DNA from: Rhodospirillaceae bacterium MC!
GTDB lineage: Bacteria > Pseudomonadota > Alphaproteobacteria > MC1
DNA: 64,000 nucleotides
Direction of reading: 5' to 3'
NCBI GenBank assembly: GCA_002632265.1
Contig: NQOV01000002.1
Location: 1 to 64,000 of the forward strand
Shown: positions 25,675 to 35,064 of the stretch, in pieces
Layout: the number at the start of each line of letters is the position of its first letter
Numbering within the stretch: position 1 is the stretch's first letter
The notes under the pieces: model-generated
Told to the model about the DNA's origin: nothing
Seen by the model: the letters and a program-made list of their open reading frames with translations, nothing else
Databases searched by the model: none
Made by a program: the position numbers and the translations under genes

Positions 25675-27978
25675 TTATCTTCTTCCACTTCTTAGGGGAG
25701 CGTTTGGTTCGTCGTTGTTATTGCGATTGTTACGATTATCACGGCGTTTATTATTGTGGTTTCGGTCGTTACGGTCGTTACGATCATGGCGATCATTACG
25801 GTCATTTTTCTTGTATCCGCCACGGTCATCGTCGTTGCGTGGAGGTTTGGGAGGTCTAAGATCTTCCAGTTCTTCGCCTGTATCCTGATCAACCAAACGA
25901 GCTGATAATTTATATTTACCACGATCAGTCCCTAGAAGTTTAACCTTGATTTGTTGCCCTTCTTTTACTACATCGTTGATGTTTTCCACTCGTTCGTTAG
26001 TGAATTCGGAAATGTGGATGAATCCGTCATGTTTACCCATGAAGTTAACAAAAGCACCGACTTCTAGAACTTTAACCACATTCCCACAGTATAACGCTCC
26101 GATTTCTGGATCTTCGGTTAATTCTTTGATCCATTCTATGGCTTCAAGAATAGAGGCTTTATTTAGTGATGAAACCATAACTACGCCGTCATTGGAAATA
26201 TCTACCTTAGAATTGGTTGTTTCTGTGATTTCTTTTATGGTCTTACCGCCTGAACCGATAACATTACCGATTTTTTCTGGCGGGATCTTGATTACTTCAA
26301 TGCGTGGAGCGTTGTCTTTTACTTCTTCACGTGGGCCAGTTAGAGCCTTTTCCATTTCGCCTAGAATGTGTAAGCGACCTGCGTGAGCTTGTTCTAAGGC
26401 TTGTTTCATGATATCTTTTGTTATGGAAGTTATTTTGATATCCATTTGTAAGGATGTAATACCGTCTTTTGTTCCTGCCACTTTGAAATCCATATCGCCC
26501 AAGTGGTCTTCATCGCCCATGATATCGGTAAGAACGCAGAATTCATCGTCTTCTTTAATCAGACCCATGGCAATACCAGCCACTGGTTTTTTTAAGGGTA
26601 CGCCTGCATCCATTAGGGCTAGAGTAGCACCGCATACTGTGGCCATTGAGCTTGAGCCGTTGGATTCGGTGATTTCTGATACTACTCTTAATGTGTATGG
26701 AAAATCTACTTTAGCTGGTAACATAGGATTAATGGCACGCCATGCTAGTTTACCATGACCAATTTCACGACGCCCAGGAGTTCCCATGCGACCGCATTCG
26801 CCGACAGAATAAGGGGGGAAGTTATAATGTAACATGAAACGTTCTCTATATTCTTCGTCCAATCCGTCGACTATTTTTTCATCGCTCCCAGTGCCGAGAG
26901 TGGTGGTTACTAGTGCTTGAGTTTCGCCACGTGTGAACAAGGCACAGCCGTGAGATTGTGGCAATAATGATACTTCACAATCGATAGGGCGAACTGTTTT
27001 AGTATCTCTACCGTCAATACGGATACCGCTTTTTAGTAAATCCTTACGTACGATACTTTTTTCCAGTTCCTTAAGAAGATTCTTAATCATAGATTCGGAA
27101 ATTGGATTCTCTTCATCTTTGATCTCTTGAGCGAATTCGCTGATTACTTCTTTTTTAGCGTCGGCAATAGCGTCTTGGCGTTCAAGTTTGGTTGTGATTT
27201 TGTAAGCATTACGAATGCTATCTGTACCTAATTTAGTAACCTTTTGTCTTGCCACGTCCTTTTCTGGGATCTCATCGGCGATTTTGAAGTCAGGTTTTTT
27301 GCATTCGCTAGCGAAATCATTAATTAAAGTAATAACTTCTTGATAGCTTTCATGGGCGAAGTTTACCGCATCAAGCATGATTGTTTCGTCCAGCTCTGCC
27401 ACTTCGGATTCCACCATAAGAACCCCTTCTTTTGTACCTGCGATCACAAGATCCATAAGAGAGATGTTTTGTTCTTGTTTTGTGGGATTAAGTACGAATT
27501 CTTCATTGATGTAGCCCACACGAACCGCTCCAATTGGTCCTTGGAAAGGCAAGCCTGATATGGCAAGAGCTGTAGATGAGGCTATTAAAGCTAGGATATC
27601 GGGAGAGTTTTTCCCATCATAACTTAAGGTTGTGATTATAATTTGAGTTTCGTTTTTAAAGTTCTCGGGGAATAGTGGGCGGATAGGACGATCTATCAAG
27701 CGTGATGTTAATACTTCGCTATCGTTGGGACGCCCCTCACGTTTTAGGAAACCGCCAGGGATCTTACCTGTAGCATATGCCTTGTCTTGATATTGGACAG
27801 TAAGTGGAAAGAATCCCAATTCGGGATTGGAAGTTTTTTCCGATACTACCGTAGCTAGCAATTTAGTTTCGCCGTAAGTTGCTAATACTGCACCTGTAGC
27901 TTGGCGAGCTATTTTGCCCGTTTCTAGTGTTAGATCTTTACCACCCCAATTGATAGTCTTGGTTGTTATATTAAACAT
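25675..27978 (-). CDS. pnp: Polyribonucleotide nucleotidyltransferase (PNPase)
   Basis: PNPase degrades RNA 3'-5' phosphorolytically and can add 3' tails. The 767-residue protein has both RNase PH-like domains (first with [29 protein letters not shown]; second with [16 protein letters not shown] and [17 protein letters not shown]), the KH domain ([14 protein letters not shown]) and the S1 domain ([25 protein letters not shown]). The last ~50 residues are an Arg/Asn/Asp low-complexity tail ([13 protein letters not shown]...), longer and more repetitive than usual; such tails often bind RNA or partners. Gene order truB-rpsO-pnp is the classic bacterial one. Confidence 0.97.
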   Translation of the reverse strand: MFNITTKTINWGGKDLTLETGKIARQATGAVLATYGETKLLATVVSEKTSNPELGFFPLTVQYQDKAYATGKIPGGFLKREGRPNDSEVLTSRLIDRPIRPLFPENFKNETQIIITTLSYDGKNSPDILALIASSTALAISGLPFQGPIGAVRVGYINEEFVLNPTKQEQNISLMDLVIAGTKEGVLMVESEVAELDETIMLDAVNFAHESYQEVITLINDFASECKKPDFKIADEIPEKDVARQKVTKLGTDSIRNAYKITTKLERQDAIADAKKEVISEFAQEIKDEENPISESMIKNLLKELEKSIVRKDLLKSGIRIDGRDTKTVRPIDCEVSLLPQSHGCALFTRGETQALVTTTLGTGSDEKIVDGLDEEYRERFMLHYNFPPYSVGECGRMGTPGRREIGHGKLAWRAINPMLPAKVDFPYTLRVVSEITESNGSSSMATVCGATLALMDAGVPLKKPVAGIAMGLIKEDDEFCVLTDIMGDEDHLGDMDFKVAGTKDGITSLQMDIKITSITKDIMKQALEQAHAGRLHILGEMEKALTGPREEVKDNAPRIEVIKIPPEKIGNVIGSGGKTIKEITETTNSKVDISNDGVVMVSSLNKASILEAIEWIKELTEDPEIGALYCGNVVKVLEVGAFVNFMGKHDGFIHISEFTNERVENINDVVKEGQQIKVKLLGTDRGKYKLSARLVDQDTGEELEDLRPPKPPRNDDDRGGYKKNDRNDRHDRNDRNDRNHNNKRRDNRNNRNNNDEPNAPLRSGRR

Positions 27979-28384
27979 ATTTATTAGTATTCCTTATACA
28001 TATAATTTACTTGGCTAAGTTTTACTATCTGTAACCATTTCTTATAACCATTATTGTATGATATCATAGACCCATATTCTATTTGTAAGTGATATCATTA
28101 TAGATATTGCCAAATAACTTTTTATGATAAGCTTAATCTTATTATTTTAATAATTTAGATTATCTTTATTGCATTTTATGACCGTACATTATGTTAACAC
28201 AATTTTAAATGAATTTAAATATTTAATTGTTATTTTCGTGATTTTTGTTGATAAGATATTGAAAAAACATATAAAAAAAACATTATAACTATGAATTACA
28301 ATGTTTTTCTTATGTTTTTAACTGGGACTTTACTTAAAAGTCAGACAAAATTCTAAATTATTTAGTCTCATATTTCTTACGAAA
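27979..28384. other. rpsO-pnp intergenic region with rpsO terminator
   Basis: About 400 bases. An imperfect stem AAAAACATTATAA / TTACAATGTTTTT (28276-28308), giving a T-run on the minus strand, lies 77 bases after the rpsO stop. The rest is AT-rich pnp leader. PNPase often autoregulates through its leader, but no specific structure could be identified. Confidence 0.55.
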
Positions 28385-28654
28385 TTAACGACGTAATTTA
28401 AGACTTTGAATAATAGCTTGGTAACGGTCTTCATCTTTAGATTTAAGATAATCTAATAAACGGCGACGTTTACTAACCAAGTTCAATAAACCACGACGAG
28501 AAGAGAAATCCTTATGATGCTCTTTCATGTGATCAGTTAAGTAAATAATACGTGCAGTTTGCAAAGCTATTTGCACTTCTGGACAACCTGTATCCCCAGG
28601 TTTACGTGCATATTTTGCAACAATCTCATCACGTTGTTCTTTGTTAAACGACAT
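28385..28654 (-). CDS. rpsO: 30S ribosomal protein S15
   Basis: 89 residues, the standard length, with the conserved [53 protein letters not shown]15 binds 16S rRNA early in 30S assembly. The ATG at 28654 with AGGAG six bases upstream is the start; an in-frame TTG directly before it would add one residue and is not needed. The last codons are not C-rich. Confidence 0.97.
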   Translation of the reverse strand: MSFNKEQRDEIVAKYARKPGDTGCPEVQIALQTARIIYLTDHMKEHHKDFSSRRGLLNLVSKRRRLLDYLKSKDEDRYQAIIQSLKLRR

Positions 28655-28802
28655 CAATATCTCCTATTAAGTTGAGTATTTATAAAATTCTAAGATAATA
28701 ATATCTCTGATAAGAATATCTAAGATAAAAGTATCTATAATGAAAGAATGAGTTGAAACTTGATTGTGTTTCCCTTTTAAGCAACACATCTACAAAAAAC
28801 AC

Positions 28803-29726
28803 TTAAAAGGAAAAGCCACGGATAGATTTAATCTCGTCATTCATGAATTGGGCTATTGCTACAGGTTTGTTAGCGAGATCCTTATTCAAGATAAGTATTC
28901 TTGTGCCGTCTTCATGTAGTTCTAGATCCGCAATTCGCTTATGATTGATTCGCAAGCCGTTGGCGATCTTGTTTGCCATATTGTCATTAACAGCCAATGC
29001 CAAGATGTCGTCTAGCACGGTTGTAATATCAATTAAAACATTCTTCAAGTTATCATTATGCCTTATTTTTTCCAGATTTGCAATAGTAAAAGAATCTTTT
29101 AAGGAAAATTTGCCAACTTTGGTACGCTTTAATAGGCTCACATGCCCGCAGGTATTGAGATCATGGATGATATCTCGAGCTAAAGATCTTACATAAGTAC
29201 CCTTTCCGCAGTCAACAATAAAGGTTGCTTGATTGTTGTTTATCTTTAAGAGATCCAGATGATATATCTTAACATTTCTCGCTTGAAGTTTTACAGTTTC
29301 TCCTGATCGTGCGAGATCGTAAGCACGTTTGCCATTAACTTTTATCGCCGAAAATATGGGCGGTACTTGGGCGATATCTCCGATAAAATTTGAAAGAATG
29401 CTTGTTATTTGCTCTTCTGTGGGGATGATATCCGAATGCTCGGTAGCTTGCCCCTCTTTGTCGATAGTTGTGGTATTATAGCCGAATGTTATGGTGAATT
29501 CGTAGGTTTTTCTTCCGTCCATAACGTAGGAAACTGTTTTGGTGGCCTCGCCGAATGCTATGGGTAATACGCCACACGCTAGCGGATCGAGTGTGCCACC
29601 GTGTCCGGCCTTTTGTGCATTAAATAGACGCTTAACAATGGCTAAATCCTTAGCTGATGAATTCCCCTCCTCCTTATTAAGAACGAACCAACCATGTATT
29701 TTATCTCCTTTTTTTCTTTTTCCCAT
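28803..29726 (-). CDS. truB: tRNA pseudouridine(55) synthase TruB
   Basis: The 307-residue enzyme makes pseudouridine 55 in the T-arm of tRNAs. The catalytic Asp lies in GGTLDPLACGVLPIAFGEATK; other family segments are KTYEFTITFGYNT(D) and CGKGTYVRSLARDI. A C-terminal domain of about 80 residues follows. The ribosome site AAAGGAAAA is good. A hairpin (CCTTTTAAG 28773-28781 with 28802-28810) overlaps its stop codon. Confidence 0.96.
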   Translation of the reverse strand: MGKRKKGDKIHGWFVLNKEEGNSSAKDLAIVKRLFNAQKAGHGGTLDPLACGVLPIAFGEATKTVSYVMDGRKTYEFTITFGYNTTTIDKEGQATEHSDIIPTEEQITSILSNFIGDIAQVPPIFSAIKVNGKRAYDLARSGETVKLQARNVKIYHLDLLKINNNQATFIVDCGKGTYVRSLARDIIHDLNTCGHVSLLKRTKVGKFSLKDSFTIANLEKIRHNDNLKNVLIDITTVLDDILALAVNDNMANKIANGLRINHKRIADLELHEDGTRILILNKDLANKPVAIAQFMNDEIKSIRGFSF

Positions 29727-29749
29727 GTTTATTTTCCTTTACGCTTTTA

Positions 29750-29797
29750 AAAATACTAAGTTAGAAATATTCAGTTAAAAATACTAAGTTAGAAATA
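29750..29797. repeat. Direct repeat, 20 bp at 27-bp spacing
   Basis: AAAATACTAAGTTAGAAATA occurs at 29750-29769 and again at 29777-29796, with a partial third copy running into the permease 3' end. It sits between truB and the permease gene, whose last codons lie inside it. Confidence 0.8.
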
Positions 29798-30644
29798 CTA
29801 AGTAAGATTCTAGGTGTAGAGTTTTATCGAAGAAATATTTCACATAGAAATTCAAAGGATTATCTGGAGTAGTGTAAATTAGTTTAAGAATCATTAAGAT
29901 AGTAATGATTATTACCAGCGGTTTAATGATCTTCGAGCCGTTTTTTACTGCCAAGCGTGAGCCGATATTTGCTCCAATGAATTGGAATATGGCCATAAAG
30001 ATCCCAATGGAATAATATATATTACCTGCTAAAGCAAATAGTATCAGAGCGGTAATGTTGCTTGATGCGTTCATTACTTTTGCTTTGCCTGTGGCGTGGA
30101 TAGAGCCTAAGCCCATTACAAGTACGTAAGATAACATCCAGAATGTGCCAGTACCAGGACCGAAAAAGCCGTCATAACAGCCGATTGCCAAACCGAAAAT
30201 AAGCGAGAATGTGAGATCTTTCATTTTTCCTTTGACGTTTTCCCTATGGGACGGCATTTTTATTAAAGCTAGCACCGTAAGAATAAGCATAAGGAAAAAG
30301 GGCATTATCACAACCCACATGTGTTTATTGATAATATGAGCAAACCATACTCCAAACATAGATCCTATAATTGTAAAGAATATTGTTTTGATCTCATTTT
30401 TAGGTTTAACGATTCCCACTCTAATATAATAGGTTGAAGAAGAGAACGCTCCAACAAAGCCTTGTAATTTATTTGTTCCTAAAATAGTTGTATAAGGTAT
30501 ATTACCGACAGACATAAGAATCGGTACAGTCAGTAAACCACCACCGCCTGCGATAGAATCGATGATCCCTGCCGAGAGTGCGGTGATTCCAACAATCAAC
30601 CATGAATTTAATGACAAAATATGGACAAAATCGAATATGTGCAT
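29784..30644 (-). CDS. TauE/SafE (TSUP) family membrane permease
   Basis: A 286-residue integral membrane protein with eight or so hydrophobic segments and the two TSUP repeats: AGIIDSIAGGGGLLTVPILMSVG near the N terminus and GCYDGFFGPGTGTFWML in the middle (second G..DGFFGPG motif). Family members export sulfite, sulfoacetate or related organosulfur anions; the substrate cannot be deduced here. Its last codons are made of the 27-bp direct repeat, so the C terminus may be recently altered. Confidence 0.88.
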   Translation of the reverse strand: MHIFDFVHILSLNSWLIVGITALSAGIIDSIAGGGGLLTVPILMSVGNIPYTTILGTNKLQGFVGAFSSSTYYIRVGIVKPKNEIKTIFFTIIGSMFGVWFAHIINKHMWVVIMPFFLMLILTVLALIKMPSHRENVKGKMKDLTFSLIFGLAIGCYDGFFGPGTGTFWMLSYVLVMGLGSIHATGKAKVMNASSNITALILFALAGNIYYSIGIFMAIFQFIGANIGSRLAVKNGSKIIKPLVIIITILMILKLIYTTPDNPLNFYVKYFFDKTLHLESYLVFLT

Positions 30645-30677
30645 GTTATTATTTTCCAGTTAGTTATTTTTTTAGAA

Positions 30678-32009
30678 TTAGTATTCTTTTAGAATTGAGA
30701 TGAAAAAACTATCGCCTGCTGTTTTATGTGAAAGGATTCGAGATCCGTAAGGCGTGGAAAGCATGGGGATATGTGTAGTATTTATGTTTTCTAACTCATC
30801 CAGTGCGTTCACTTTAAAGCTAGGATTATCATTTAGGAACTCTTTTATGATCATTTCATTTTCTTCGGCAAAAATGGAACAGGTTATATATACTATTTGT
30901 CCGTTTTCGTTTATGAGATCCTTGGTGTTTTCCAATATATTGAGTTGGGTTTTATGGAAATCTAGCAGATCATCGGGAGTTAACTTCCATTTTTCATAGG
31001 GAGTACGTTTCCATGTACCTGACCCCGAGCAGGGAACATCTAGCACGAGAATATCCGCTTGGGTTTTGATTTTCTTGTGGAAATCATCATGAAAGACTAT
31101 TTCTATATTCTTAGTTTTCGCACGTTTTAGACGTGGGATAAGACGCTTTAAGCGATCATCTTCCATATCATGAGCGAATATCTTACCGCTATTTTCCATG
31201 ATACTCGCTAGAGCTAGGGATTTCCCCCCTGCTCCTGCACAATAATCAATGATGATATCTTCGGAATTTACTGGAATCAATGCGGAAATAAGCTGACTAT
31301 TGTGATCTTGAATATCAAATAAACCATTTTTATAGGCTTGCATATGGGTTAGTTGATAATTACCTAAGATCTTAAGGGAAGTGTTAGAATAGGGCGAGTC
31401 TTCCATATCTGTTGGGATAATCTGCTCTCCTGCTAGCTCTTCCATTAACTCTTTTTTGGAAGTTTGTAGGGTGTTTGTACGAATATAGGTAGAATTCTCA
31501 ATTTTAAGATCTGCTAAAAGCTTATGAATCTCTACCTTGTCCATGATATCTTCATGAGCTAACAAGCGAGTATAAACCCATTTGGGAACTTCAAGATTTA
31601 CATGGATATTTTCTTCTAAATTAAGCGAATCTTGGTTAATGCTCTCTTGATGAATACTCTCAAGCGTGCTTTTATCTTCAGCAGAAAGGGATTCTAAAGC
31701 GTATTTACTATTGTTGTATAATTCCAATTCTAAGGATTGAACATCTGCATTTTCTGCGAGAATTAAATAGCATGATACCCATAAATGAGCATTCTTTTTA
31801 GTAATTTCTTGAGCTTGTAAGAAAAAAGATATTTTAGCGTAATTTCGAATCACTCCCCATAATATCTTTTTGATGTTCCTACGATCTTTCGAACCAATAA
31901 AGCGACGTTGCTTAAACCAAGATGATAGGGATCTTGTTATGGGAACATCTGTTTTATTTTGTTCTATTAGGAAGTCAATAACCGATGTTATCTGGCCCGA
32001 TTTCTGCAT
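30678..32009 (-). CDS. rsmB: RsmB-type 16S rRNA (cytosine-C5)-methyltransferase
   Basis: The 443-residue protein has an N-terminal NusB-like helical region and a C-terminal Rossmann methyltransferase domain. Motif I is DYCAGAGGKSLALA; motif IV with one catalytic cysteine is DVPCSGSGTWKRTP; motif VI with the nucleophilic cysteine is YITCSIFAEENE. RsmB methylates C967 of 16S rRNA in E. coli. Alphaproteobacteria often have two such paralogues, so the exact target is inference. It directly precedes the permease gene with a 33-base gap. Confidence 0.85.
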   Translation of the reverse strand: MQKSGQITSVIDFLIEQNKTDVPITRSLSSWFKQRRFIGSKDRRNIKKILWGVIRNYAKISFFLQAQEITKKNAHLWVSCYLILAENADVQSLELELYNNSKYALESLSAEDKSTLESIHQESINQDSLNLEENIHVNLEVPKWVYTRLLAHEDIMDKVEIHKLLADLKIENSTYIRTNTLQTSKKELMEELAGEQIIPTDMEDSPYSNTSLKILGNYQLTHMQAYKNGLFDIQDHNSQLISALIPVNSEDIIIDYCAGAGGKSLALASIMENSGKIFAHDMEDDRLKRLIPRLKRAKTKNIEIVFHDDFHKKIKTQADILVLDVPCSGSGTWKRTPYEKWKLTPDDLLDFHKTQLNILENTKDLINENGQIVYITCSIFAEENEMIIKEFLNDNPSFKVNALDELENINTTHIPMLSTPYGSRILSHKTAGDSFFISILKEY

Positions 32010-32087
32010 GATGTGAGGTTCCCTGTTTCGATTATATAATTTTTATATTTGTATACTTATACCTTATATGTTTTATAAAATCAACAA

Positions 32088-32122
32088 GAAAAACGAACAC
32101 ATGTAAAATGTCTTCGTTTTTC
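32088..32122 (-). terminator. Intrinsic terminator after the cyclophilin gene
   Basis: GAAAAACGAA (32088-32097) pairs with TTCGTTTTTC (32113-32122), with an inner ACA/TGT pairing. On the minus strand it ends in a T-rich tract. Confidence 0.75.
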
Positions 32123-32163
32123 CCTTGCCTACTGGCGATTTATCTGTGATTTTAGCTGTGATC

Positions 32164-32775
32164 TTATTGATCGATTACCACATCACCACTTGCTACTAAA
32201 TCAGATAGTAAAGCTAACTTGATCATTTTATCAGGATCTGTAACCGTACCATTATCAAAAGGACTACCTAATTTAATGTTATCCACATGCTCCATACCGT
32301 CTACCACTTGACCCCATACAGTATATTGACCGTTCAAGTGAGACGCCTCTTTAAAACAAATGAAAAATTGACTATCTGCACTATCAGGATCTTGAGATCT
32401 CGCCATCCCTAAAGTACCACGCTCAAAAGGAACATCGTTAAACTCCGCCTTAATATTCTGCCCACTTCCGCCCATGCCTGTACCTTGAGGATCTCCAGTC
32501 TGTGCCATGAATCCTTTAATCACACGGTGGAATACTAATCCATCATAAAATTTCTTTTCCACCAATTCCTTAATGCGTTTTACGTGATTTGGAGCTTTTT
32601 CTGGTAATAATTTAATGATAACATCCCCGTCTTTTAATGTTAGTACTAAAGTATTTTCTGCGGTCATGCCGTCTTCTAATTTCATGTGTTTTACCTTTTT
32701 TGCTTGTGTGAATGTACCATATGTACAAAATAATGTAAATATAATAAGTGTTAAAATTTTACATGTTTTTTTCAT
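32164..32775 (-). CDS. Periplasmic cyclophilin-type peptidylprolyl isomerase
   Basis: A 203-residue protein with an N-terminal signal peptide (KKTCKILTLIIFTLFCTYGTFTQA) and a cyclophilin domain: FYDGLVFHRVIKGFMAQTGDPQGTGMGG, then FERGTLGMARSQDPDSADSQFFICF and LNGQYTVWGQVVDGMEHVD. The catalytic Arg in FHRV and the QTGD and SQFFI elements are present. It assists folding of envelope proteins. It is transcribed alone with its own terminator. Confidence 0.92.
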   Translation of the reverse strand: MKKTCKILTLIIFTLFCTYGTFTQAKKVKHMKLEDGMTAENTLVLTLKDGDVIIKLLPEKAPNHVKRIKELVEKKFYDGLVFHRVIKGFMAQTGDPQGTGMGGSGQNIKAEFNDVPFERGTLGMARSQDPDSADSQFFICFKEASHLNGQYTVWGQVVDGMEHVDNIKLGSPFDNGTVTDPDKMIKLALLSDLVASGDVVIDQ

Positions 32776-32984
32776 AATATACCATGATTCTCAAATAGTG
32801 TTAATCTTAATTTAGTAAAAAATTAAAAATTAGTTAAATTTTCTTATTTACTAAAAGCATATTAGTATGTTATAATATTATTAGGAAAAAATCAAATACT
32901 ATTTTGAGAGAAAATTTTTTTTAAGTATTATAATATAGAATAACTACACAATAAATTCTCATTACCCATGGAATTATGGAGATC

Positions 32985-33040
32985 GTAATTATTGGATAAG
33001 GCAATATATAGCCAAACGTATCTTTTAATTTGATCTTTCT
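32985..33040 (-). pseudogene. Decayed fragment of a Sel1-repeat gene
   Basis: 56 bases directly downstream of the Sel1 gene stop match 33175-33230 inside that gene at 46 of 56 positions (hand-aligned), on the same strand. The part copied encodes the KGYAWFSIALSNN segment. It is a leftover of a tandem duplication or of a second sel1 gene. Confidence 0.65.
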
Positions 33041-33051
33041 ATTATTTCTCC

Positions 33052-34020
33052 CTAAGATTTCTTAATAGTCTTCATTAATTCTTTAGTTAAGGCTTTGGCT
33101 TTTGCTAGATCGGATTCGGACATATGAGATTCTAAGGTTTTAAGTTTTTTACTTATGTAATTGTCGGGATTATAATTATTGGATAGGGCGATAGAGAACC
33201 AAGCGTAGCCTTTAATTGGATCTTTCTTCACGCCAGCGAGATTAATTGTATATCTAATACCTAAAGAGGTTTGAGATCTTACGTTGCCATTTTTTGCAGA
33301 TTTAAGATTTAAAGATGTAGCTTTTGCTATATCCTTTTTCACGCCCACACCCCACATGTACATATCAGCTAAAAGATATTGAGATAGTGCATTATTTTTA
33401 CTCGCCCATGTGCTTAAACATACGCTTGTATTGGTTTTGCTTGGGCTTGCAGGCTTGATAATTTTTTTAAGAAGTTCGGTTTTTAATTCTTCCCCTTTTG
33501 CCAGTTGATCCTTTGATAGCTGTTGTTTCACTTTATTTAAAAATGTATTAGGCTTACCTTTTACACTAGAAATAGATAACCAAGCATAGCTTTTTACTCT
33601 ATCATCCTCAACTCCAGAGCCTGAATAATACATACTTCCTAGCATAAGCTCCGCATACTTATTGCCCTGAAAAGCAGATTTCTCAAACCATTTGAAAGCT
33701 TGAGTTCGATCTCTAGTTACCCCTTCCCCACTAAAATAACGCCCTCCCAAATTAAATTGAGCCGTAATACTACCATTATTCGCTGATTTAGTGTACCACA
33801 TTATGGCCTTATTCATATCCTTATGCAGTCCGCCTGCGTAGATATTCCCTAAAGTTATTTGAGCTTGTGAATCCTTTTGATCGGCTAAAGCTTGTAAACC
33901 CATAGTTACATTAGCTTGATTCTCACAAGCACTTACAAGCTTTTAATCAATATTATTTGAATTACAAGCCATAATTGGTAATAATAATATACATGATAAG
34001 CCGATACTAATTTTCTTCAT
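33052..34020 (-). pseudogene. Sel1-repeat lipoprotein gene with an in-frame stop at codon 26
   Basis: From the ATG at 34020, preceded by GGAGAA, the frame reads a lipoprotein signal MKKISIGLSCILLLPIMAC, then NSNNID and a TAA (33943-33945). The same frame then continues without interruption through KLVSACENQANVTMG into a 283-residue Sel1-repeat region ending at 33052 (repeats such as AQFNLGGRYFSGEGVTRDRTQAFKWFEKSA). The signal peptide and the body therefore belong to one gene broken by a single nonsense codon. A shortened product from the ATG at 33903 would lack the lipobox and stay in the cytoplasm. An intact paralogue lies at 40337-41389. A sequencing error or stop readthrough cannot be excluded. 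Confidence 0.8.
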
Positions 34021-34102
34021 GATGTTCTCCTTTAAATAGTTATTCATGCTAACACTCAATTATAAGTATGTCAATAAAAAAATAGTCAGACATTTAACTT
34101 TT

Positions 34103-34888
34103 CTAATCCAAAATAAATGTGAATATGGTTGATATCGTACATCCAACAAGTAAGATTTTATGATATTTAAGGTTATATTCGCCTATTTTTCCCTTTAAGT
34201 ATTTTCTTATGATTCCATATATAAGAATTGCGAGAATCGTAAATATAAAACATAATGTCATAGTATTATCTAGGGTATGCACATGTGAATATTGCTCACG
34301 TGTATAGGCTTCAAATCTTAATCTTGGAATTATAACTTTATTGAAAAAAGCGTAAACTAATAAGATGATGAATACAATTAAGAAGTATTTATCAAGGTTT
34401 TTATTTTTGATTAGATCAAATATCAGATATATAAATAGGCTGACGAATATACAAAGTTGCAATATGGACACAAAAGCCACTTGAATATTCTTATAGATAA
34501 TTAAATCAGCTAATGAGCATAACATTAATGGGGTAAAAATTACAAATAATGTAAGAGAAAATACTGTATGATATTTATTTGCTCTGGATTGGCTTTGGTA
34601 TCTAATGGCATGGAATAAATTTTCTCCAATAAAAAATACAAATATAATTATAATTGCCACAAGAATTGAATAGTGGCCCAAAAATGTATTGCTAAATATG
34701 TTCAGAATAACTGCAAGTATGGACCCTTGAGCTATTATTAGAAAAAGCATTTTTGCTAAATACTCATTCATTTTTTCTGATTTTATTCGCTTTATTACAA
34801 AATATAGACAAAGCATAAGAAACATTAAACCTTGTAACAACAATGATACTCTTATAAAATCCTTATCACTCAACCAAGAATTTATCAT
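34103..34888 (-). CDS. Polytopic membrane protein of unknown function
   Basis: A 261-residue protein with about eight hydrophobic segments and short charged loops; no family is recognised. The ATG at 34888 (MINSWLSDKDF) is chosen because GGGGA stands 8-9 bases before it. A longer frame reaching 35014 would take its first ~42 residues from the inverted-repeat element at 34913-35022 and is not credible. The gene follows nrdB on the same strand, separated by that hairpin, so it is probably transcribed on its own. Confidence 0.65.
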   Translation of the reverse strand: MINSWLSDKDFIRVSLLLQGLMFLMLCLYFVIKRIKSEKMNEYLAKMLFLIIAQGSILAVILNIFSNTFLGHYSILVAIIIIFVFFIGENLFHAIRYQSQSRANKYHTVFSLTLFVIFTPLMLCSLADLIIYKNIQVAFVSILQLCIFVSLFIYLIFDLIKNKNLDKYFLIVFIILLVYAFFNKVIIPRLRFEAYTREQYSHVHTLDNTMTLCFIFTILAILIYGIIRKYLKGKIGEYNLKYHKILLVGCTISTIFTFILD

Positions 34889-34912
34889 AATTATATTCCC
34901 CAAAAAAACTAC

Positions 34913-35022
34913 AAGGGGTGGGAAAAAGTGCTTAGTCAGTGTTCTTAAGCGAGGCGACTGTACTACACGCCTACACGAGCCTCGCTTAAGGACGCTGAAT
35001 AAGTGCTTTTTCACGCCCCTTT
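34913..35022 (-). repeat. Long hairpin element after nrdB (GTGAAAAAGCACTT family, full copy)
   Basis: Two ~43-nt arms (34913-34955 and 34979-35022) pair with several G-T pairs around a 23-nt loop. On the minus strand the first arm begins AAAGGGGCGTGAAAAAGCAC, 42 bases after the nrdB stop. The size and base composition suggest a palindromic repeat acting as a strong 3'-end structure. Confidence 0.8.
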
Positions 35023-35064
35023 GATTAAGGTAGCATGTGATTATAATGGTGTCAATAAAAAATT

